Origin: Acanthaster planci
Lineage: Eukaryota > Echinodermata > Asteroidea > Valvatida > Acanthasteridae
Direction: 5' to 3'
Assembly: GCF_001949145.1 (NCBI RefSeq)
Contig: NW_019091567.1
Location: 145,559-209,558 of the forward strand
Length of the DNA: 64,000 bases
Below are positions 54,201-64,000 of this stretch, piece by piece; position 1 is the first letter of the stretch, and every line of letters begins with the position of its first letter. The notes beneath the pieces were generated by a model. It made no database searches, was not told the DNA's origin, and worked only from the letters and a program-made list of their open reading frames with translations. A program made the position numbers and the translations under genes.

Positions 54201-55649
54201 AAAAGCTACACAGCTACTCAAACTTGCTAAGTTCAGGCAACATTGGCTAAGCAAAGAAGTAGAGATGCGAATCAGCTTATCTGGTCAGCATTCAGTGAAA
54301 TTACCTTACTCTGGGTTGGTTGAGTTGCCTGAGTGGCTGATACCAAAGCATTTTCATTCTCTCTACCCTGAAGTTTGAGAAGTTGGCCGTATGCAGGTTG
54401 GCTAATATCCTGTATCGAATTGATCTGAAAATTGAAACAACTTTTGATTTATTAATGCAGATTAATCTGAACATAATTGCCAACAGTGGCGGTTTGTTTT
54501 TAATTCTTGGAAGGGACATTGGCACATTCCAACCCGATTCCATTATTAATCTAATGTCAAATAATTCGGGCAAACAACTATTAATATTTGTATATGTAGA
54601 GGGTTTGCATGGCTGCCACTTTGCAGGCCAGTGCTTTTGCTCCACAGGGTATGCACAAAGGAGGCTTCCTTGCAGAACAAAAGAAGTGCCCTTCAAGATG
54701 GCTACCATGAAAAGCCTCTATATCTAGTGAAAATTTGAACACACGTAAATGAGGTTATAAAGCTCGGTTAAAGTCCTAGAGATCATCACCTGTAGTGCGT
54801 AACTACCCGTCAACTGTGTTTTCTTTTGCTGTGCAATTCCAGGGGGTAGTGCTGGCGAGGCCACTTCACCAAGATCGGAATCCAGCCACTGGTCATAAAC
54901 GTGCTGCTTCATCTCATCTGGCCTCACATTTTGCCCCTTGAAAATATCATGAAACAAATTTTCATAAACGCAATTCATGTAGCTTTCCTCCAAGCCATAT
55001 CCCTCACAATCAGATATGCTTTAGTCGTCATGGTTATGCATATGTCATAACTGTCAGTGCAAATGGAAAGAGTTCTATATAGGCCTATGGACAATGCCCC
55101 CCCAATGCACAAACCATATGAGACTTGTATGACAAGTGTTTGCTAAGTAAATGCTTTGGAATTTTAAGGGAAAATTAGTGACATCTAACATTAGTGTTGT
55201 CTGTATGGGGCCTAGGCCTATGGAACTCTTTCCATAAAGAATGACAAAAAAGTTCCATACACAGTCTTGACACCCCATGCAAGTTAAAATGAGTGATGTT
55301 TGTATACGGACCTCTTACCAACAATAGTTTCTGTATGGCCAGCAGGTCTACTACACAGAAAGGAGAAATGTCAAGGGTAAGTTACCAATGACCAGGGGAT
55401 GAATGGCCCAAGGCAGATAGGCCAAGAGCAAGTAGAGAGGTGAAAACGGTGAAGATTTTTTTGCTCGCCTGGTATGGTACAAAACAATTTCCTCGGGCTC
55501 AAGTTTCTTATGTTCCTCCATTGCTTTTCGCTTACTTGATATTCCTGTTGGAGCCAATCCAAGCATTCCACTGTCCACTCGTCAACAACTCGTACGTGTC
55601 TGGACCGCAGAAATGCTGACACTTCTGGAACTTTCAAAGCCATTGTCAT
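48294..55649 (-). CDS. RecQ-mediated genome instability protein 1 (RMI1)
   Basis: About 13 minus-strand exons: 55649-55536, 54936-54790, 54424-54305, 53736-53617, 53246-53113, 52736-52575, 51711-51572, 51304-50332, 50204-50104, 49889-49779, 49390-49349, 48911-48843, 48449-48294; roughly 795 aa. RMI1 is the OB-fold scaffold of the BLM-TOP3A dissolvasome. The N-terminal helical region (EWTVECLDWLQQEYQ, HVYDQWLDSDLGEV) and the first OB fold (SYALQINSIQDISQPAYGQL, RMLMLQLTDG, LPGTKILVHG, RMGVLMLTANNIRVLGG) match the family. A long acidic, low-complexity middle follows (exons 6-8). The C-terminal OB fold (GFIVTLISPL, SWSISAKISDKTASLDV, LTGLIGFSVPEM, GLAQCQKSLIDIHCAMTV) is typical. Two introns use GC donors. 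Exons 6 and 7 do not join in frame as placed, so a small exon or another splice site is missing there. Start chosen at MTMALK; MALK two codons on is possible. Confidence 0.92.
54597..54720. mobile_element. MITE-like palindromic element, family 2, copy 2
   Basis: 124 bp in the RMI1 intron between exons 2 and 3. It begins TAGAGGGTTTGCATGGCTGC and ends CAAGATGGCTACC...AAAGCCTCTA, so the ends pair over about 26 bp. Length and ends match the copy at 47713-47836. Confidence 0.85.
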
Positions 55650-57615
55650 GATTGTGAAACTGAAAGATAAATAGTTAATCACTTCCAGCATGTCCAGTTG
55701 CACACATGCGGGAAAGGACAGGTGTCACCTGCATTTGTAAATTGTACCGCTGCGACAGGGCTTGCGCTTGGTTCAGAGTTTTATCGGAAGACAAAAAAAG
55801 TGTCTTAACGCGTGGTCACCGTAGTACATTGTACAATGACAAAACAATATTTTAGGCCTACTTGTTTGTTAGCTAGTAGGCCTAGTCCAAAGCCTGTGTC
55901 ATGTGCCGGAACGGTGCCACGAACACTGACGAATGTCGTCTGCTAATTTATACTCAACCCGCGCGCGCCCTTGATCGATCCGGCGTATTTGACCTAACCA
56001 CACCACAATAAAGGGGTCTCGTCCAATTTCGAGAGAAGTATCATTTCGTCGTTAAAAGCAAAAAACACAAAAACTATTTTATCAATCTAAAATGTATTTA
56101 AATAATTTAATTTATTTTCAAAAATGTTTGGATTTTCAGTTTCAGTTGACACAAAGCTCTTTTATTGAGACAATTATTGGCGCAACACTTCCACTCTACA
56201 AACAATGGTTCAGTCTCTTTTCTTATTGGAGTTGCGAAAGAAGAAACAAACATATGAAGTGAAAGATGGCGGCGCCCTGAGGTTACCCAGTTTTGCAGTT
56301 TTATCCAGGTTGTAATGTAAACTTGCATAGTAAAATTACGGTGGAGGGGATAAATTTTTCTGCCATTACATGCCTTTTCCTCAATGGTTGAACTTGGTGC
56401 AATACTCCAAAAGACCTAGGCCCTATCATTGAACAACTTCCGAGGATGCCGAAACTGATCGAACATGCTGGCGTGGCGCGGCGCCGACATGACTGGGAGG
56501 GGGACTGTTAAAGAAATCATTCATCGGAGTGCGCCTATGTAAAAATTGTAAATGCCTCTCGAAAATAGGGAAAGTTTTCATATATGGACGCCAGTAATTA
56601 TTCCCTACTGGAAAAAATTTTGCATCCTGACTCCACTTCAGCAGTTATGTACAAAGTCTATGGGGAGTGAAGAGAATTTCTAAGTATTTCCCAATAACAC
56701 CGGTAACTCAGTCCGGAATTCGTGTCTTTCCAGCATTTCTGTTATGACTGAATTTTATTGAGATGATATATGATGAGAAAAGTGGAATCAGAATGCAACA
56801 TTTTCTCGAAGTCATTTACTTAGAAGACACAGAATTATTCAGACCAGTCTCATCATAGGGTTTGTGCACTGCACAGGGTGTCAAGCTGCATTGGATGATG
56901 TATATGGGACTCTTTCCCCAAAGTACACCGTAAAATCAATGGTTATGTGGGTAGACCCTATGGGGTGAAAATCCCCATGAGAACAGTGTGACTGGCTAGT
57001 ACGGGGTTGATCATCCAGGCATGGTGGGGTATTCTGTAATCATGTCATTTAGCATGTGTTGCTGGTTATGCTGTTTGTGTTTACATATTGGTTAATCGGT
57101 AAGCTCATCTGAAGCTTCTCCTGCATACATTTCAGTGAGTTTAATAAAGACCCCTGGCCTGGAGAAAAACACGGAAAGAGGTCCACATACGGGCAACACC
57201 CAATTTCCCCTAAAATGTTGTAACAGCCACCAAAATAGCATGTCCTTAGAAAGTGAAATCCAGCAAAGAAAATTCCCAAGTTTGTACAGGTACTTAGAAA
57301 ACTCTTCTGTTTTTTTCAGACAAGTCTCATAGACCTGTGCACAAGGTTATCAAGCATTGTTGGTTTATGCAACTCTTTCCACAAAGAGTTCTCATATCAA
57401 ATTTTCCACTACTGAAACATGATCATTTTAGTTCTTGAGCATTGACGATGAGCCAAACCGTGTCACCAAACCAAAGTGATGCTAATTTTGATTTTGCTTT
57501 CACAAACAGGCAACACTTCACCATGATGGCAACCAATCTTGAGCTGCAACCCTTGATAAAATTTGGAGACTATTAGTAACGAACTTCGTTCATCATTACC
57601 GAGTTTGACAGCACA
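55650..57615. other. Divergent intergenic region between RMI1 and GPN2
   Basis: RMI1 (-) and GPN2 (+) point away from each other across about 2 kb. GC-rich patches occur at 55955-55990 and 56450-56500. A candidate promoter is listed at 56224-56273. No gene is seen in the rest; 57049-57332 has only short frames. Confidence 0.5.
56224..56273 (+). promoter_or_regulatory. Candidate promoter: inverted CCAAT and YY1-type box
   Basis: TTATTGG (inverted CCAAT) is followed 35 bases on by AAGATGGCGGC (56263-56273), the classical YY1 element found just downstream of housekeeping transcription starts in animals. The orientation fits plus-strand transcription, which would give GPN2 a 5' UTR exon; the ATG inside the box opens only a four-codon frame. 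The use of this site is inferred from motif and position. Confidence 0.35.
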
Positions 57616-59890
57616 ATGGCGTTTGCGCAGGTAGTCATTGGTCCACCGGGTGCCGGGAAGACCACCTACTGCAATGGCATGAAGGAGTTCCTGACACACC
57701 TCGGGCGAAAAGTTGCCGTGGTCAATCTGGATCCGGCCAACGACTCCCTGCCGTATGATGCAGCGGTGGACATCGCTGACCTGATCACCGCCTCAGACGT
57801 GATGGACAAACTGAAACTGGGTCCCAACGGCGGCCTGGTCTACTGCATCGAATATCTGGAGAAGAACGTGGACTGGCTTGAGTCTCAGCTTGAGCCCTTG
57901 GCCAAGGACCACTACCTCCTCTTTGATTGCCCCGGGCAGGTGGAACTTTACACGCACCACAACTCAATGCGGAACATCGTGGCCCTTCTTCAGAAGTGGA
58001 AATACAGTGTGAGATACTGATGATCAACCATCTCTAAACAATTCCACCCTGAGGCTTACACTGTGGAAGATGAATAGGTCTAGTCTGCCAAGTACGACAG
58101 AAAGGGATGTTTCACAGACTACAAACCTCAGCAGACTATCTCCTCTCAAACAACAGTCTATTTCATCCATTTCTCAATCCAGCCAAATATGTTCTATTTC
58201 ACGTTCACCATATTTTTCCTTATACATTTGTTGGTTTTGTGTTATGCAAAATTGTGATATGGGTACTGGTGCCATCCTGCCCAGCAGGACTAAACACTGG
58301 CTGCATTCACTAGCTGCATCTATTGAAGTTCTTAATCTCGATTGGCTTCACAGCTGGTAGCCGTTCATCTTGTCGACTCCCACTACTGCAGCGAGCCTGC
58401 CAAGTTCATCTCAGTGCTACTGACGTCCCTCTCCACAATGCTCCAAATGGAGCTTCCGCATGTCAACGTCCTCTCCAAGATTGACCTCGTCGAAAAATAC
58501 GGAAAGCTGGGTACGTTTAAATTCGGGAAGACAAAGGAATGCTCGTGTCACATTTCATTTGTGTAGCTTGTGATTTGGCTTAAGAATGTGTGGTACACTT
58601 GCAGGGACTTAATGATGAATTGTGATGGATTCGACTGCAGAGCCCTAGTACACACTTTTTCTTTGCAAGGAGTTCGACCCATGGATGATAACTTTTGATC
58701 TCATTTCCTCCTTTCTTCTGCCTCTGTGTCTCCCTCTAGCTTTCAATCTGGATTACTACACGGAGGTGCTGGATCTCCAATATCTCCTGCAGTACCTGGA
58801 AGGCGATCCTTTCCTGAGGAAATTCAAGAAGATGAACGAGGCCCTTGTTGGTGTGATCCAGGACTACAGTCTGGTCTCATTTGTCACACTGGACGTACAG
58901 GTGAGCTACCCAAACCGCACTGAGCCCTAACTCCCAGAGTTGTAATTGATCCAGTCATGAGTCACCGCAAGTCATCACGAGCCCGTCACGAGTTATTCAG
59001 TCCCAAGTCAACTCACAAGCTATTTCAATGAGCTGTGACAAAGGTGTCTTTCATCGTTGTTCATCTCAAATAGCTCAAGCCTGCTTTTTGATCTGACGTT
59101 CTGACAAACTGACTTGTTGACCGACTTCTGATCGACAAGTGACTGACTCAATTCCAATGCTTCTAACACTTCTTAGTCTAGCAATTAAGAATCACTTGCA
59201 AGATTTCCTGTTCCATTTTGATGATCTGTGCAATGGCCTAAATGTTTCAGAGGGTTAGGGTCCAGCAGATACGAAGGTGGCATGGACCTCCAACGAGACG
59301 AGTGATCTGTCTATCAGCCAGAGTGCGATATTTAGGCAGCATTTTTTCTGGTGGTTTAAGTTTCACTTGTTATGTTGGCTTTTTTTAAGGACCGTGAAAG
59401 CATGCTGGAGGTCCTGAAGGTGGTCGACAAAGCCAATGGCTACGTCTTCGGGGACTTGGAAGAACGCAATATGCAGGCTCTCATGTCCTGCGCAGTGGGA
59501 GCTGACTTTGAGTACTTCAAATATCCTTTTGTCCATGACTAATATTACTAGTGTAGACATTGATGATGGATAACGTTCAAGGCATCGTGCATCATGATAT
59601 CCTTGTTTTCAGACCCCTAAACATTCCCCAAACCATCTCAGTCCCCTGGGGAGTATACAACTCAATGTTTCCATTTCAGGCACATCGGCTAATCAAATGC
59701 ATTAACCCTCTCTGCCCTCTCAGGCACCCATTTATACCCCTGGGTGGACAGGAGCACAATGCCACCTTGGAGTTCATGTTCCCCTTAACCCTGGTTTACG
59801 ACAGCCACTGCCCAAGAGAAATATGTCAAAGGAGACAAGAGTGCAGCCAACGTGATGGAAGAGTGTGATATGAGTGACGAAGACAGCTGA
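57616..59890 (+). CDS. GPN-loop GTPase 2
   Basis: Five exons: 57616-58008, 58354-58510, 58740-58900, 59390-59520 and 59800-59890; the joined frame is 933 bp, 310 aa. GPN2 is a small GTPase needed, with GPN1 and GPN3, for assembly and nuclear import of RNA polymerase II and III. It has the Walker A loop GPPGAGKTT (residues 9-17), the NLDPAND segment (37-43), the hallmark GPN triad in LGPNGG (69-71), the G3-like DCPGQVE (104-110), [20 protein letters not shown] (134-153) and LSKIDL (171-176) in place of NKxD. Four residues before the C-terminal QEKY the coding sequence is split by an intron that starts ATATCCTTTT and ends TTTAC, an AT-AC intron with U12-type signals. Only this junction restores the frame. 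The C-terminus is acidic ([11 protein letters not shown]). Confidence 0.95.
58940..59075. repeat. Dispersed repeat, copy 3
   Basis: Within the third intron of GPN2: CCAAGTCAACTCACAAGCTA, then TTTCAATGAGCTGTGACAAA and CATCGTTGTTCATC match the copies at 24725 and 45176. An extra run of AGTCACCGCAAGTCATCACG upstream may belong to the unit. Confidence 0.6.
59521..59799 (+). other. U12-type AT-AC intron of GPN2
   Basis: The donor is ATATCCTTTT, which agrees with the U12 AT-AC consensus over its conserved positions. A branch-like CCCCTTAAC lies at 59781-59789, with the likely branch A about 11 bases before the terminal AC at 59798-59799. There is no polypyrimidine tract. Splicing here gives [13 protein letters not shown], which has the same length as the matching segment of vertebrate GPN2 up to QEKY. 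Confidence 0.85.
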
Positions 59891-62050
59891 CAAGAAGGAT
59901 GTGCACTTTGTCAAAACTGTCACAACACTAGTTTTCATAAACACAAAGTCCATGTCATGCTGTTTTTGTGGTCTCAGAAAATGTGCAAGAGCATCCATGT
60001 AGATAGAATTTGTACACGTGTATTATTGTATGTACACAACCACTTGAGGGCGCCCTTCACAAGCAACTAGTGACAACCCATGTTTGAGTAATAATGTATG
60101 CTGCCTACTGGGAAATGCTCTTTATACTCAAGGTCGATTCATAAAAGAACTGTTAACCAAAGTATGTGTAATTGAATGTTTTAATCAAAGAGAAAAACAG
60201 GTAGAGAAAAATTCAAAACCAAGTTCAACCTACGTAAATGTTGTGATCCATAGTTCAAAAATTTTGTCTGGCAATTTTTTTCTTATTTCCAAACGTTTTT
60301 GGAAGAAGATAGCCTCTGTAGCTTGTCTCCCACAAAATAAAATCCACCTAACAGTGCTGTCGCACTGGAGTTTTAAATTCTCATTAGCTTTGAACATGGA
60401 TCAAACTGGCAGAATATCCGTAGCGAGACACAGTGACGTCATAGTTGATTTGCATATCAATACCTTTACATTCCTCGTCAACCACCCAAGCCTTATAGTG
60501 GTCCTAGGTATTAAATACCCCACCTCCAATTAGGCTAGAGGGCCTGATCATCACAAAACCACTCACACCTGGTTATATATATTTAATTATGGCCGGATGG
60601 AGCGCTGTTTTCTTTGGAAAATAAAAATCAATGGGTAAAATTGATTTTGTGCAAGGAAAAAATCAATTGCTGTGGGTTGTGGGTCACAGGGTCGCCTGTT
60701 ACTGTCATTCCATTGTTCAGATCTGTTTGAATCCCCAATGTTTGTGAAGACGTTAAATACAGTGATACTCAACTTTGGTAGAGAGCACTGTGCGCCCAAA
60801 ACCAGCACAAAAGGATCCACAAGATTGAAATTCATGTAAATATTTAATTACCTAACTTGACCTGGCCCGGCCTGGCCTGGCCTTTGCTCTCGAAACTCTC
60901 TGGTCCCAAGTTTCAGTCCTGGATTAAGTGAAACTTTACTCGTTGGAAAGAAGACTTCAAAAAGTTCGCAAGAAAAGTTCTCAAAAGGTATCCAGTTTGC
61001 TGACTCTTAAACGCCCTTTCTGCGATATGTTTGGTAACATCCTTGTATTTTGGGGGTTGTGATTGTTGCTACACACTGTTCTGTATTTGAAAGCTGCTGA
61101 TTTACATGCATAAAAAGAAGCAGAATTTCGCCAGTTTGGAAAGGTACTGCAGATTGACAATAGCTTTAGAATCGAGAGGTCCATTTCTTGTTTTCATGCA
61201 CAAAATGTTCTTTGTGGTTTTCCCCCGATCCTTACTGCTGTTTCCTGCTCATTCGGTAACCCCTGTCCAACCTCTTTCGCAACATGGAGGAATTTTGCCT
61301 TCCATGGACTTCCTAGTTCTAACCAAGGCAGTATTTTCTGTCTGGAGCGGTTGATAAGACCAAAGGAGGTGCTTTATCGGCAATCGTGTACGGGATTAAA
61401 GTTGAACAGATTATACAACACTAATGACTGACAGTCGGTGGTATGTTAGTAATCATACCTAGCTGAATTATCTTGTGGCATCCAAAGAATTGATATTCCA
61501 TTTATCGATAAGACAGAATAGGACTTGCTATGGTTGTGTGGAAATTCGTGATTGTATCCAGTTTCCCAGGAGTGATACGTTTTGTTGCGCAAAAGGGTTT
61601 TCTCTTGTTGCCAAATGAGACATAATAACCAAGAGAACCCTGGGATTTAATGCATTAAGCATCGGCATGAGTCTTAACAGACCTATGTGGTTTACTGTGT
61701 AAACCGTGCATTAATACGATTTTAATCGATCAATTTGGCGATGTGCGTTGTATGATAAGGCCATACACCCTCGACGTTGCCTGCCCTGGTATATCAAGAA
61801 CAGTTAAATTCTGATATGGCCAGGGGGTCGATTAGACAATAATACTCGTGATCAGAAGGCACGGCGTGTAAAGTTAAAGACCTGTTATATGCAGGGATGA
61901 CCCAGCAATCGATGCCGCCCATTCATTGCCATCGATCCTGTGTTTAAGTTGGAAGACATCAGTATCGCGTTGCTAGAGGCTGTAGTTATAACACCAGCGG
62001 GGGGAGGGAGATACACAAACTTCCGAAGTGTGACCGCGAGAAGTTCAGCG
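59891..62050. other. Intergenic stretch between GPN2 and the HUNK-like gene
   Basis: It begins with the GPN2 3' UTR; an AATAAA at 60336-60341 is a candidate poly(A) signal. A frame of 149 codons at 60084-60533 has no recognisable domain. The last 150 bases before 62051 are GC-rich and open in the HUNK frame, and are taken as 5' UTR. Confidence 0.5.
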
Positions 62051-63923
<1,873 letters not shown>

Positions 63924-64000
63924 TGAGTACAGATCAATGATCTTTTCTTACCAATAACTATTTTACGGGCACCCAAAGTTTGCAGAAAGATCACCCTTCC

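Overview
This is eukaryotic, animal-type DNA. The genes are split by short to medium introns with GT-AG (and a few GC-AG and AT-AC) borders, and the spacers are AT-rich with many homopolymer runs and a great excess of the palindrome TACATGTA. The gene families (cytosolic sulfotransferase, C-type-lectin-like, TPBG-like, RMI1, GPN2, HUNK) and the spacer style suggest an invertebrate deuterostome. An echinoderm such as a sea star is my best guess, with hemichordate or amphioxus as alternatives; this is inference, not proof. A run of 385 N at 35851-36235 is an assembly gap.

Layout. 1-9.2 kb holds no gene I can name; two minus-strand stretches (1328-1450 and 3169-3429) look like possible exons. 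9225-10606 (+) is a two-exon LRR transmembrane protein resembling trophoblast glycoprotein (389 aa). 10.6-23.3 kb is non-coding as far as I can see (repeats, a 35-bp C-rich minisatellite, a perfect palindrome). 23286-28331 (-) is a complete six-exon cytosolic sulfotransferase (303 aa). 31.5-44.3 kb (+) is a tandem array of intronless genes for small secreted proteins with a signal peptide, a C-type-lectin-like domain (CTLD) and a PAN/apple-like domain. Four copies have an open reading frame, one carries a frameshift, one is a decayed pseudogene, and two are remnants with opposite truncations. 48294-55649 (-) is RMI1 in about 13 exons. 57616-59890 (+) is GPN2 in five exons, the last intron being AT-AC with U12-type signals. 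62051 to beyond the right edge (+) is the 5' part of a HUNK-like kinase.

The housekeeping genes (RMI1 for dissolving recombination intermediates, GPN2 for RNA polymerase assembly) are not functionally linked to each other. The most distinctive part is the CTLD-PAN array. Two subtypes (A and B, told apart by signal peptide and C-terminus) alternate, spacer blocks are duplicated with them, and there are clear traces of unequal exchange or gene conversion, including one B-type gene with an A-type 3' end. The array also shows a MITE-like insertion with a matching empty site in a paralogous spacer. Three MITE-like palindromic families, a tRNA-derived SINE with target-site duplications and a dispersed repeat in three copies were found by comparing parts of the window with each other.
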